The notes beneath the pieces are model-generated. The model was given only the letters and a program-made list of their open reading frames with translations, did no database searches and was not told the origin of the DNA. Both the position numbers and the translations under genes were made by a program. DNA of 64,000 bases from Brasilonema sennae CENA114 (lineage in GTDB: Bacteria; Cyanobacteriota; Cyanobacteriia; Cyanobacteriales; Nostocaceae): positions 3,236,654 to 3,300,653 of the forward strand of contig NZ_CP030118.1 of assembly GCF_006968745.1 (NCBI RefSeq), written 5' to 3'. This document shows positions 35,450 through 45,066 of the stretch, one piece after another (within the stretch, counting starts at the first letter, position 1; each line of letters starts with the position of its first letter).

Positions 35450-37768
35450 CTACCGTTCAATGGTATCAGCTACTATACCCAAAACTGGAACCTGACCAGT
35501 TTTTAATTCTTCCAGGGCTTGGTGTAAAGAAGGACGAACTGTTTTACCTAGTCCTACAACCATTAAAACTCCATCAACACGATTTGCTAAGATGCTTGTG
35601 TCTAAAAGTCCCATAATATGTGGTGCGTCATACACAATTAAATCATAGTTTGCATGGGCTTCCTTCACGAAATTTTCCATTCTTTGAGAGGAAAATAGCT
35701 TTGTGGGATTTTGTGGTGCATCACCAGCTGTGATTACAAAAAGATTTTCTTCTCTGGGTGCTTGTCCAACAACATCATTTAAATCTATACCTAGAAAAAG
35801 TATCTCGCTAAGTCCTTTGATGTTAACTAAACCTAATGCATGATGAACTTGAGGATGACGTAAATTAGCATCTACTAATAGCACTTTTTGACCTGCTTGA
35901 GCTGCTATCTTTGCTAAATTGACTGCTACTGTAGATTTGCCATCGCCACTTGTAGCTGATGTGACGACTATTGAGTGGATAGAAGCTTGTGATTTGAGAG
36001 AATTTATTCTGTTAAAAAGAGAGCAGAAAGCTTCGCTAAAAGCAGTTGTTTGATACTCGTGAGTCTTTGCTTTTATCTGTGGTACAAATTGATGTTTTCC
36101 TTTTTGATTTGCATAAGCTAGTTCTTGATCTCTGACAGTAGTCGGGTGTCTTAATTCTTTGTGGAAAGGAACGACTGCAAAAACTGGTAGTTTAGTTGTA
36201 CGTTTGATTTCTTCAGGATCGCGAAAGACATTTTGCAAATTCTCCAGAACCAAAGCAGCCAGACTTCCCAAGAGTAAACCTCCAACAACTCCTAAGGCAA
36301 TGTTACGCTCACCATTGAGTCCAACTGGTATAAGATGCCCTTTTTTATCACGAGGGAGTGTGGGAGGCGTAATCACTTCCCAAGGAATATCCTGTTGAGC
36401 AGCATCTACCCGCAGTGCTTCTCGCTTAGCTAAAATCTGGTTGAGGGTGTCGGTAGAAACTTGCAAATCCCTTTGCAAATTGGCGTACTGACGTGAAAGG
36501 GCAGGATATTCCTGAATTTGTTGATTCAGCTGCACTGTTGCTTCTTTATTAGCTTGGAGGCTACTTTCTAACGCCTGAATTTGGTTAGCGCTATCAGCTA
36601 GTTGTTTGATCAGGTCACGCCGAACCGAGTTTTGATAAACTCCTACTTGGGAGTTCTCCCTCCCCTGATTTCTACCTAATGCCTGTTTTGCTTCTTGCTG
36701 TACTAAAGGTAAGAGTTTGCGTTGCTGTTCGCGCAAACTCCGCATGACTGGGTTGTTGTCAGTGAGGCGGGTTGACTCTGCAGCAATTTTTGTTTCTACC
36801 TCTTGCAGACGAGTCAGGACTTGCTGATATTGAGGTGATTCACTCAATGCTGATGAGGCGATCGCACTATTCTCTGACATTTGCAACTGCTTTTGCAAAG
36901 AAGCAGAAAGTGAGCGAGTCTCAGCTAAGCTTCTTTCGGTTTCTATGCGCTGTGTTTTTAGTTCATCAGCTCTGTTGAGCAATTGTTGCCCCTGAAGTTC
37001 CGGGTTGAGCATATTATACTTCTTTTGGAACACTTGCATTTGTCCTTGAAGTGTATTCACCCGGAGATGTCTTTTGGGAATCTGCTGTTCAACAAATTTT
37101 ATTCCCTGACGTAAGTTCGTCTGCTGTTGTTCTTTACTATAGTTTTGATATGCTTGTGATACCTCCTCTAAAACATACTGGACTTTTTGTGGGCTGGATT
37201 CTCGATACCGAACCTCCACGACTCTTGATAGGTCTTTGCCTTTACCAATCCGACTAATATGTAACGTGCCAACTCGTTCAGGAGACACTTTACCCGACGC
37301 ATCACTCGCAACAAGTTGATCGTAGGTAATGTCTGGATAGCGCGTTTTCAAGTCTTTCACTACTGGATCTATCAGCTTTGGACTTTTCAAAACCTCCATT
37401 AAAGCCTGATAATCCATTTCGGTTTTATTCTGTTTGGTGATTTCGTTGATATTTTGCTTTAAAGTTTCCGATAGTAAAACCAGTAACTCACTATCAGCAC
37501 TTTTTAATGGTTCAACTAATATCTGAAACTTCCCTTCATATTTTGGAGTTCGAGTTGCTGTCCACGCAATAGCCACTGTCGTCAAAATCACTGTCGTACT
37601 AGCAATCAAACCTAAGCGACGACGCAATACAGGGAAAATTTGATTTGAACCCGTATTTTCTTGTTCACCTTCTGGTCTTCTCCATAATAAATACGGTTCT
37701 TTCAAGACAGTATTGGAATTTCTCAAGTACTGCAAGCTTTGTTCCTTAGTTGGCATTGGTTTTCCCAT
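35450..37768 (-). CDS. Wzc-like chain-length regulator and tyrosine autokinase
   Basis: A 772-residue fusion. The N-terminal Wzz domain has membrane helices near 45-68 and about 490-512 (ALGVVGGLLLGSLAALVLENL) with a long periplasmic coiled coil between. The cytosolic BY-kinase has Walker A ATSGDGKST (about 603-612), Walker A' LLVDANLR and Walker B LIVYDAPHI. It controls polymer length and export through phosphorylation cycling. The usual tyrosine-rich C-terminal tail is missing: the protein stops at GIVADTIER, so autophosphorylation sites must lie elsewhere or be absent. First gene of the minus-strand arm. An ATG 12 bases downstream is an alternative start. Confidence 0.93.
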   Translation of the reverse strand: MGKPMPTKEQSLQYLRNSNTVLKEPYLLWRRPEGEQENTGSNQIFPVLRRRLGLIASTTVILTTVAIAWTATRTPKYEGKFQILVEPLKSADSELLVLLSETLKQNINEITKQNKTEMDYQALMEVLKSPKLIDPVVKDLKTRYPDITYDQLVASDASGKVSPERVGTLHISRIGKGKDLSRVVEVRYRESSPQKVQYVLEEVSQAYQNYSKEQQQTNLRQGIKFVEQQIPKRHLRVNTLQGQMQVFQKKYNMLNPELQGQQLLNRADELKTQRIETERSLAETRSLSASLQKQLQMSENSAIASSALSESPQYQQVLTRLQEVETKIAAESTRLTDNNPVMRSLREQQRKLLPLVQQEAKQALGRNQGRENSQVGVYQNSVRRDLIKQLADSANQIQALESSLQANKEATVQLNQQIQEYPALSRQYANLQRDLQVSTDTLNQILAKREALRVDAAQQDIPWEVITPPTLPRDKKGHLIPVGLNGERNIALGVVGGLLLGSLAALVLENLQNVFRDPEEIKRTTKLPVFAVVPFHKELRHPTTVRDQELAYANQKGKHQFVPQIKAKTHEYQTTAFSEAFCSLFNRINSLKSQASIHSIVVTSATSGDGKSTVAVNLAKIAAQAGQKVLLVDANLRHPQVHHALGLVNIKGLSEILFLGIDLNDVVGQAPREENLFVITAGDAPQNPTKLFSSQRMENFVKEAHANYDLIVYDAPHIMGLLDTSILANRVDGVLMVVGLGKTVRPSLHQALEELKTGQVPVLGIVADTIER

Positions 37769-38287
37769 TTCAATATATTAGATACACGATTTTGTCAATC
37801 TATCTTTTTAGATACTGAATTCTAGCCAACTTGCCAGAAACACAAACGCAATAAGTATTTGCAATGGTGTTGCATTTGCAACAACTAATTCTAGCGTGAG
37901 TATGGTACGGCTAACATCCAACAAGGCGATGCGGTTACAGACTCTGCACCCGTTAGTTATCTTTGCGCAGAGTACTCCCTGAACTTTAAGAATAAATCAT
38001 ATCAGATTTTTGCTAGTTTCAGTATCCTCTAACATACCCTCCTACGTATATATTATGCTCTCCTTTACATAAAATTTATAAAAAGGTTTTTTTCAATAAA
38101 GATAAAGTAAAGTCGAAAGTTATGACTGAATCAAAAATGACTTATGCGGACATAATGATACGAAAGTTGAATAAAATAATCTTTATACGATAAATGTATT
38201 TAAGACCTTTGTTCAAATTAAGCATCACTTTTTTTGTTCAACAAATTTTATTGAGACGGCTAACAAATTATTGCAAATAGAGTAGCC
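37769..38287. promoter_or_regulatory. Divergent control region of the exopolysaccharide cluster
   Basis: 520 bases between the two divergent arms of the cluster. It is AT-rich, with long T and A tracts near 38080-38110. A perfect palindrome TGTTGCA-TT-TGCAACA at 37868-37883 lies about 100 bases upstream of the wzc start and could be an operator. No sigma-factor boxes can be called with confidence. Confidence 0.45.
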
Positions 38288-39613
38288 ATGCACAGATTCT
38301 CAAGGCTAGCCGAAAAGGTATTTGTTGTATTGACTCTGTTTTTTTCAACAACTGCCTTGATACCTATTCTTATAGAAAAAGAAGATTCTGTAGATGCGAG
38401 CCAAGATCCATACACTCCAATCCTTTTTATGGGAATCTATATCGTGACTCTGTTGTTGGTTATGAAAAACTGGAAAAGTTTTTTGTACGTTGCACAGAGG
38501 GACATTTGGATCTGGTTACTGGTAGGAATTGCATTAGCATCCGTGTTGTGGACAGTAGCACCAGATATTACGCCACGTCGTAGTGTACTTTTTTTGGGGA
38601 CAACTGGATTTGGAGTATACTTAGCTACGCGTTACACGATGAGGGAGCAACTAGAATTACTCGCTTGGATGTTCGGCTTAATAATATTACTAAGCTTTGT
38701 GTTTGCCATAGCACTCCCATCTTATGGTTTAATGACCTTTCAGGAAAAAGGTATTCACGCGGGAGCTTGGCGAGGTGTCATAACGCACAAAAACACCTTG
38801 GGTCGTCTGATGAATGTCAGCACCATAGTCTTTCTGTTACTCTGTCTTGACAACTCGCTTTCTCAACAGAAATATAAATGGCTTTCGTGGCTTGGTTTTG
38901 TTTTATCAGTGGTTTTAATCATTCTTTCAACCTCAAAAACAGCTTTGATTGTTCTTCTGACTTTGACAATTATTTTGCCACTATATAAGGCTTTGCGAGG
39001 TAATTATAATCAAATAGTCCCTTTAGTTATAACTGTGGTTCTTGTGGTAGGAACTACAGCGACTTTGCTATTAGATAATTTACCACTTATCGCGACTGCA
39101 TTGGGTAAGGATTTGACACTCACAGGACGCACAGATATTTGGGGAGTAATGCTTGAGCTAATTTGGGAACGCCCTTTATTAGGCTACGGTTTTAATGCTG
39201 TTTGGCAAAGCTGGGATAATGAGGTGACAGCCTACCTTTGGCGCACTTTGGAATGGGAATCTCCTTATGGTCACAATGGTTTTATGGATTTATTGGCAGA
39301 ATTAGGGATACTAGGGTTAATAGTTTTTGCAATCAGCTATATAACCGCTTGCATAAAAGGAGTTATGTGGTTACGGTTAACAAAAATGGTAGAGGGATTA
39401 TTTCCTTTAATGTATCTGACATTTTTATTTATGTCTAACATCACAGAAAGTAATCTTGTAGTAACTAACAATATTTTTTGGATATTATACGTATCAATCA
39501 TTTTTTCAATGGCTGTGGAATCGGAACAAGCGAAGCTCTATAAATATGAAAGTTCTTATATAAACAATGAAGAATGGATTGAGATAGAAGCATCAAGTAA
39601 ACAAGATTTCTAG
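38288..39613 (+). CDS. O-antigen polymerase (Wzy/ExoQ-like)
   Basis: A 441-residue membrane protein with about 10-11 helices. The large periplasmic loop of the O-antigen ligase/Wzy family is present: LTGRTDIWGVMLELIWERPLLGYGF (about 275-299) and SPYGHNGFMDLLAELGILGL (about 323-342), where the His is typical. It most likely polymerises repeat units delivered by Wzx. First gene of the plus-strand arm; the next gene starts 13 bases after its stop. Confidence 0.9.
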   Translation: MHRFSRLAEKVFVVLTLFFSTTALIPILIEKEDSVDASQDPYTPILFMGIYIVTLLLVMKNWKSFLYVAQRDIWIWLLVGIALASVLWTVAPDITPRRSVLFLGTTGFGVYLATRYTMREQLELLAWMFGLIILLSFVFAIALPSYGLMTFQEKGIHAGAWRGVITHKNTLGRLMNVSTIVFLLLCLDNSLSQQKYKWLSWLGFVLSVVLIILSTSKTALIVLLTLTIILPLYKALRGNYNQIVPLVITVVLVVGTTATLLLDNLPLIATALGKDLTLTGRTDIWGVMLELIWERPLLGYGFNAVWQSWDNEVTAYLWRTLEWESPYGHNGFMDLLAELGILGLIVFAISYITACIKGVMWLRLTKMVEGLFPLMYLTFLFMSNITESNLVVTNNIFWILYVSIIFSMAVESEQAKLYKYESSYINNEEWIEIEASSKQDF

Positions 39614-39626
39614 TTGAGGTAAGAAA

Positions 39627-40598
39627 ATGTTAATTTCTGTGTGCGTGTCAACATACCAACGTCCTGAAGGATTAAAACGTTTACTCGATGGTCTCAATCA
39701 GTTAACTTTTAGTAAGTGTGAAACTCCAAATTTAGAGGTGATTGTTGTTGACAATGACTCAACTGGTTCTGCTAGTGCTCTTTGCTCTGTTAAAGAGAAG
39801 AATTTCAATGGAGTATTGAAATACTCCATTGAACCTACTCGTGGCATTTCTAACAGTCGAAATAAAGCTCTTGCTTGTATTAACAAAGATACTAACTTTG
39901 TTGCTTTTATCGATGATGACGAGGTTCCTGCATCATCATGGCTCGATGAGCTTTTATTTGTTCAGCAGAAATTGGATGCAGATGTCGTCACTGGACCAGT
40001 TTTTCCCCATTTTACAGAGACAGACGTTCCTAATTGGGTTCTCAAAGGAAAGTTTTTTGAGCCGACGCATTTTCCTACAGGTCATCCACTTAAAGTTGCT
40101 TTCACGAATAATGTGCTCATCCGCTTTGAGATCTTAAGGCAAATACACATAATGTTTGACGAGCGTTTTGCTCTGAGTGGTGGAGAAGATTCGCACTTTT
40201 TCATGCGCTTGTCTCGGGCAGGATACAAGATCGTGTGGGCAGATACGGCTTTAGTTTACGAGTGGATACCCCAAAACCGTACTAAGATGAAATGGATTCT
40301 TCGGCGAGGTTATCGTTGTTGGAGTACACAAAGTTTATGCGAGCGAGAACTATATCCTTCCATTATGGTTCTCAGCATACGTGCCTGTAAAGGAATCGGA
40401 TTAATTAGTCAAGGATTCTGCCTTCTTCTTCCTTCTTTAGTGTTAGGACAACACGCAATTGTGAAAGCATTACTACATATTTGTAGAGGAACAGGTACAC
40501 TTGCAGGTCTTGCTGGAGTCCGTTACCAAGAGTACAAAGTCATTAGTGGAATACAGAATGACCGCAAACCCAGTACAAGTTTTCGTAGCGGTTGCTGA
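39627..40598 (+). CDS. Glycosyltransferase family 2 (ExoM-like)
   Basis: A 323-residue GT-A enzyme: SVCVSTYQRPEGLKRLLDGL at the N-terminus, VIVVDNDSTGSA, EPTRGISNSRNKAL and FVAFIDDDEVPASSWL (about 91-106), where DDD binds metal. GGEDSHFFMRLSRAGYKIVW near 190 is the acceptor/catalytic acidic region seen in ExoM-like enzymes. A hydrophobic C-terminal stretch (about 258-275) may bind the membrane. GAGGTAAG before the ATG is a good ribosome binding site. Translationally close to the polymerase gene. Confidence 0.9.
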   Translation: MLISVCVSTYQRPEGLKRLLDGLNQLTFSKCETPNLEVIVVDNDSTGSASALCSVKEKNFNGVLKYSIEPTRGISNSRNKALACINKDTNFVAFIDDDEVPASSWLDELLFVQQKLDADVVTGPVFPHFTETDVPNWVLKGKFFEPTHFPTGHPLKVAFTNNVLIRFEILRQIHIMFDERFALSGGEDSHFFMRLSRAGYKIVWADTALVYEWIPQNRTKMKWILRRGYRCWSTQSLCERELYPSIMVLSIRACKGIGLISQGFCLLLPSLVLGQHAIVKALLHICRGTGTLAGLAGVRYQEYKVISGIQNDRKPSTSFRSGC

Positions 40599-40851
40599 AA
40601 AATTATAAAAGTTTGCTAGTACGTTTAGTTTAACTATTAGTCTGAAATCTATATTTAGATGAGGATGCACTCGCATAAGCATTAAGACAACGCTCAAAAT
40701 TATTGACGAATGTTCCTTATGCAATCAATTCAATTTATTTCACAAAGCTGATTTCGCAAAGTCGGGTGTCTGAAAATATCATTTCATGATTCTAACCGCC
40801 TCGGTAAAGAGGTTGTCAAAATATCGATAAGCTTAATGAGAGTAATTAATA

Positions 40852-41940
40852 ATGAAGGTAATTTTGCTTAATAACTATAGCATGACTGCTCAGTGGGAAA
40901 AGTGGAAAGAAGAAAATTATGAGTATCCAAGTCATCATCTTTGGGGAGCGACAACATTACCGAAACATGGTATTGATGTTGAGCTTATGCCTTATGAAAA
41001 GTTTGATTTTTTAAAAAAGATTAGTGAAAAAGTAAAAATATTAGGAGACTTAGATCAGCAACTTAGATTACTTTTTGGAAAATACGATTACGATATTATT
41101 TACTCGGGAAATCAAGGATCTACATACTTCCTCGCAATTTTACGCGCTATAAAAATTTTAAGAAAACCAGTTGTTACTGTACAACATCAATCATTTAAAA
41201 AAAGTATTTGGAGTCTATTATTTATAAAAATAATTTTATCTTCCTATGATCGGCTTTTTTGCTTAAGTAATGGACTAAGAGAGCACCTTATAAAAGAGTT
41301 CAATGTACCAGAAAATAAAGTTTCTTTGTTAGAATGGGGCATTGATTTACCTTGTTATGACAAGATAAAAATGAAGAACACAGTTGACACAATAAAAGAG
41401 GAAGAAAATAGTTTTATTTTGAGCGCGGGTAGAACATACAGAGACTACAAAAGCCTAATAAAAGGTTTCAAAAATATCAGTTATCCCTTAAGGATATATA
41501 GCCCTGAAGAGCCTTTTTTTAAAAAAAATTCGGAGATGAAGTCAAACGTAAAAATTGTCACAGATTACGTATCATGGCGAGAAATATTAACTGAACATGC
41601 CAAAGCTTATGCAATTGCTATACCTCTAGATACAACCCAGCCTAAATCATATATTAATGTGCTTGGAGTGACTAGTCTTCTAGATGCAATGGGTATGGGA
41701 AAAGCAGTTGTCATGACGAGAACTATAGAGCCTTGCATTGATATTGAAAAAGAAGGAATTGGAATTTTTGTTGAACCAGGAGACGAGAAAGGATGGGAAC
41801 AGGCAATATCCTATTTATTGGAACATCCAGATGAAACTCGGGAGATGGGAAACAGAGCTCGACGTTTATGTGAGGAAAAATATAACTTAGAAGTTTTTAC
41901 ATCAAAATTATCTAAACTTTTGAAAGATGCTTTGAGATAG
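40852..41940 (+). CDS. Glycosyltransferase family 4
   Basis: A 362-residue GT-B enzyme. The N-terminal half ends in VQHQSFKKSIWSLL; the C-terminal domain has SAGRTYRDYKSLIKGFK (about 196-212) and TSLLDAMGMGKAVVMTRT (about 280-297), then GIFVEPGDEKGWEQAISYLL, the normal donor-binding region of family 4, with the E replaced by D in LLDAMGMGK. The gene is noticeably more AT-rich and lysine-rich than neighbours, which may point to acquisition from outside. Part of the plus-strand cluster, separated from the previous gene by 253 bases. Confidence 0.87.
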   Translation: MKVILLNNYSMTAQWEKWKEENYEYPSHHLWGATTLPKHGIDVELMPYEKFDFLKKISEKVKILGDLDQQLRLLFGKYDYDIIYSGNQGSTYFLAILRAIKILRKPVVTVQHQSFKKSIWSLLFIKIILSSYDRLFCLSNGLREHLIKEFNVPENKVSLLEWGIDLPCYDKIKMKNTVDTIKEEENSFILSAGRTYRDYKSLIKGFKNISYPLRIYSPEEPFFKKNSEMKSNVKIVTDYVSWREILTEHAKAYAIAIPLDTTQPKSYINVLGVTSLLDAMGMGKAVVMTRTIEPCIDIEKEGIGIFVEPGDEKGWEQAISYLLEHPDETREMGNRARRLCEEKYNLEVFTSKLSKLLKDALR

Positions 41941-42005
41941 CAAGTCTTGTACACGGAGAGTCATTTATACTATAAAGAATTTTGACATAGGGATTCTCAA
42001 TTTAT

Positions 42006-43046
42006 ATGCATTGGACAATTGCAGCACCGTTTATAAACCAACAGAACCTCGTGAACGAGCATTGGTTAACACGAAATGTTCCTGGCGATCGCCACCAGTT
42101 CCATATCGTTCCACGTTCAATACCGTTAGGAAACTGGCACAATCAGAAGTCTTCTGTGACTGGGTTCAAGAGTTGGCTTATTTATTGGCAACATGGTATG
42201 GAAGCGATGAAGGCGTCTGAGGGAGGCGTGATTACCCTTTTTCCTCAGCTACCAGCAGTCATAGGAATGCAACAACGGATGACTGGCAAGAAGCGCGTTC
42301 CTGTAGTAGCTTGGTTATTTAATGTTGGCACCTGTTCTAGTGGAATTCGGCAGGCGATCGCCCAATATACCCTCAAACACATTGATCGCTTTGTTGTCCA
42401 TACACGCCGTGAAATAGATATCTATCACCACTGGTTGGGAATCCCAAAAGAGCGTTTTGAATTTGTTCCCTTTCATCAATCAGAGATTCCCATAACTCAT
42501 CAAGAGAATACGACTCATCCTTTTATTGCAGCACTTGGTTCTGCTCATCGCGACTTTTCCACCTTCTTCCAAGCAGTGTCCAAGCTCAACCTACCAACGG
42601 TTGTCGCATCAAGCGAACGTGCATTAGAAGGATTAACTATTCCACCGAATGTGAAAACACCATTCGGGATTGAAAGGCAAGATTGCTTGGATTTAGCTCA
42701 ACAGGCGCGGATCAATGTCGTACCTCTGCGTCCATTGCCCCAAGTGACAGCAGCGGGACAAATCACTATTGTAGAAGCTATGCTCATGGGACGTGCTGTC
42801 ATCGCCACCCGTTGTCATGGAGCAGAAGATTATATTCAGCATGGCGAGACAGGTTTGTTAGTTGAACCCCAATCTGTTGATGACTTAGTGCAGGCGATAG
42901 AAATGTTATGGAACGATTCAGCACTACGCAACCGTCTTGGTCAGGCAGCTAAACGCTATGCTGAAGAACATTTTTCTTGTAATGCAGCAGGAGCAGCTTT
43001 GGGCAGAATTCTAGATAAAGTTGCAGATACTGCAGGTATGTACTAA
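42006..43046 (+). CDS. Glycosyltransferase family 4
   Basis: A 346-residue GT-B enzyme. ALGSAHRDFSTFFQAVSKL (about 178-196) begins the C-terminal domain, and QITIVEAMLMGRAVIATRCHGAEDYIQHGETGLLV (about 252-286) contains the EX7E-like donor-binding element. DDLVQAIEMLWNDSALRNRLGQAAKRYAEEHFS closes the fold. Base composition is closer to the genome average than that of the preceding gene. 23 bases separate it from the GH5 gene. Confidence 0.9.
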   Translation: MHWTIAAPFINQQNLVNEHWLTRNVPGDRHQFHIVPRSIPLGNWHNQKSSVTGFKSWLIYWQHGMEAMKASEGGVITLFPQLPAVIGMQQRMTGKKRVPVVAWLFNVGTCSSGIRQAIAQYTLKHIDRFVVHTRREIDIYHHWLGIPKERFEFVPFHQSEIPITHQENTTHPFIAALGSAHRDFSTFFQAVSKLNLPTVVASSERALEGLTIPPNVKTPFGIERQDCLDLAQQARINVVPLRPLPQVTAAGQITIVEAMLMGRAVIATRCHGAEDYIQHGETGLLVEPQSVDDLVQAIEMLWNDSALRNRLGQAAKRYAEEHFSCNAAGAALGRILDKVADTAGMY

Positions 43047-43069
43047 CTTGTACTAACTAATAATGTCTT

Positions 43070-44326
43070 ATGAGTAGACCAATTTTTGTTAAACAGGGAT
43101 TTACCATAATACGCAAGATTGGTTTTTCCGTTGTTTACTATTACAAAAAGTGGGGGCAAGTCACAAAAAACATTGTGGCTGGCTTGGCTTTAGTGTTACT
43201 TTACACAATGTTCAGTAGTTGTTCGCCGTGGTTTGTAAACCAATTTGGCATGGCTAGAAGTGAAGCAGCTACGACTATTGTGCCTCCTTTGTCTACTCGC
43301 GGTTCTGCGATTATTGATGCCAAAGGTCGAGTCGCTCTGCTGCGCGGCGTCAACTGGTTTGGTATGGAACTACCAAATCATGTTCCTCACGGACTTTGGG
43401 CGAGGGATTACAAAGATATGCTTGCTCAGATAAAAAGTCTGAGCTACAACGTCATTCGCTTGCCCTATTCCGTGGAAGCTTTGCGTTCTAGTGACATCAG
43501 TGGTGTTGATTTTTCCATTGGTGCAAATAAAGATTTACAAGGTAAAAATCCTCTGGAAGTCATGGATCTGGTGATCCAGGAGGCGCAACGGCAAGGATTA
43601 CTGATTCTGCTCGACAGTCACCGCCTCAACGACAAGCTTGAGTCTGAATTGTGGTATAACGATTCCTTTAGCGAGAAAGACTGGATTGACAGTTGGACGC
43701 TGCTAGCAAAACGCTACAAAGGCTATAGCAACGTCATCGGGGCAGATCTGAAAAATGAACCTCATGGTCGTGCTAGTTGGGGAACAGGCGATCGCCCAAC
43801 AGACTGGCGCTTAGCCGCAGAACGAGCTGGAAATAGTATTCTCAGTGTCAATCCAAATTGGCTGATTTTGGTAGAGGGAGTCGTGGGAAACGTGCCTAAT
43901 CAAAAACAGCCTATCTATGCTTGGGGTGCTAATTTGGAAGGTGTGCGGAAATACCCAGTGCGTTTGAAAGTCCCAAAAAAGCTAGTCTATTCTCCTCATG
44001 AGTATGCAGCTCCTCACCTACCGTGGGTTAAAGAACCTATACTTCCTGGTAATTTATATAAACGTTTGGAGATTGGATTTCACTATATTGCGACTCAAGG
44101 TATTGCCCCAATTTGGATTGGTGAATTTGGTGGAAATCAAGTAGATACTAAATCTAATGAGGGGATTTGGCAGAGATGGTTTGTTGATTATATCAATCAG
44201 AAAAAGCTTAGCTTTACCTATTGGTGCTGGAATCCCAATAGCAAAGATACCGGAGGTATTCTACTAGATGATTGGAAAACTATTAATACTGATAAGCAAA
44301 AACTTTTGGCTCGGCTGCTGCGTTAA
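43070..44326 (+). CDS. Glycoside hydrolase family 5 (cellulase-like), membrane-anchored
   Basis: A 418-residue beta-glycosidase. A membrane helix at about 36-55 (NIVAGLALVLLYTMFSS) after a basic N-terminus suggests anchoring or secretion. The (beta/alpha)8 domain shows RGVNWFGMELP, NVIRLPYSVEAL, the acid/base Glu in GADLKNEPHG (about 224-233) and the nucleophile in APIWIGEFGGNQ (about 347-358). In an exopolysaccharide cluster a GH5 enzyme usually trims or releases the polymer during export. Substrate is not predictable from sequence. Confidence 0.9.
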   Translation: MSRPIFVKQGFTIIRKIGFSVVYYYKKWGQVTKNIVAGLALVLLYTMFSSCSPWFVNQFGMARSEAATTIVPPLSTRGSAIIDAKGRVALLRGVNWFGMELPNHVPHGLWARDYKDMLAQIKSLSYNVIRLPYSVEALRSSDISGVDFSIGANKDLQGKNPLEVMDLVIQEAQRQGLLILLDSHRLNDKLESELWYNDSFSEKDWIDSWTLLAKRYKGYSNVIGADLKNEPHGRASWGTGDRPTDWRLAAERAGNSILSVNPNWLILVEGVVGNVPNQKQPIYAWGANLEGVRKYPVRLKVPKKLVYSPHEYAAPHLPWVKEPILPGNLYKRLEIGFHYIATQGIAPIWIGEFGGNQVDTKSNEGIWQRWFVDYINQKKLSFTYWCWNPNSKDTGGILLDDWKTINTDKQKLLARLLR

Positions 44327-45066
44327 CAAATAAGGTAAGTAGTTGTCACTCGCTGAGTCGCAAAGCGACACGCTGCGCGTTCGCTAAAGGTCATGCTGAA
44401 CCTAGCGTCCCTTGCACGTGTCATATCATGTCCGGTGAAAGACTTATCATTAAGACGGCTCTTCCCAGGGAGAAAGAGGATTTCCCGGTTTTTGCACAGA
44501 TTTTGTAATCACAACTAATTAGCCGGACATGATATCACGCCACTTGCTCCACTTGGGGAGCCAGTGGGTTTGTGTAACCTTGCGTCGCAAAGCACAAGCG
44601 CGTGAAACCCCAAGACGAGCCACTGCTGCAGGAGGTGACGACAACCGGCTGCGGTCCTTGTTTCCCGACAGCCAGGCATCTGGCGTCCCTTGTCCCCTTG
44701 GGACACGCGCGTCTGCGAACGCGAGTGCGGGCAAGGCAGGGCTATAGAGATACCCGAAGGGGTCTCCCGACCTAGGCATGTGGCGTCCGCAGTGGCTCCC
44801 CTTGGGACACGCGCTTACTGTAGGCGCCTTCCAAGAGCATTTTTGCAGGAGATACGCTCCCTTGCCCGCTACGCTAACAGAATGACAACTTTATACCTTC
44901 TTGGACTTTTAAAACATCCTCTGAAGTGCCTTCACCAAAACTGATAATTTTTTCTCATTTTTCTCTGCTCAGGTGCTATTTTTAGCATATATTCATAATA
45001 ATAATACAGTGTTTTCATCAGTCTTATACTAATATATTATTCGACACATCATACATGTATTGAATC
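44327..45066. repeat. Repeat-rich intergenic region
   Basis: About 740 bases of dispersed repeats. Family B pieces at 44353-44390 are followed by a MITE-like element at 44423-44535, then a block of family A modules from 44560 to 44860 (TTTCCCGACAGCCAGGCATC, GGGGTCTCCCGACCTAGGCA). The last 180 bases are AT-rich and hold the promoter of the next gene. Open frames within the block are repeat artefacts. Confidence 0.75.
44423..44535. mobile_element. MITE-like element with 13-bp inverted ends
   Basis: A 113-base segment bounded by perfect inverted repeats ATATCATGTCCGG (44423-44435) and CCGGACATGATAT (44523-44535). It has no coding capacity. Size and ends fit a non-autonomous miniature transposable element. 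I do not see a clear target-site duplication, and no transposase with such ends is in the window. Confidence 0.6.

Noticed and set aside
44515-44944. Several frames on both strands of the repeat block after the GH5 gene
   Set aside because: They consist of dispersed repeats and the MITE-like end; no domain or start signal.
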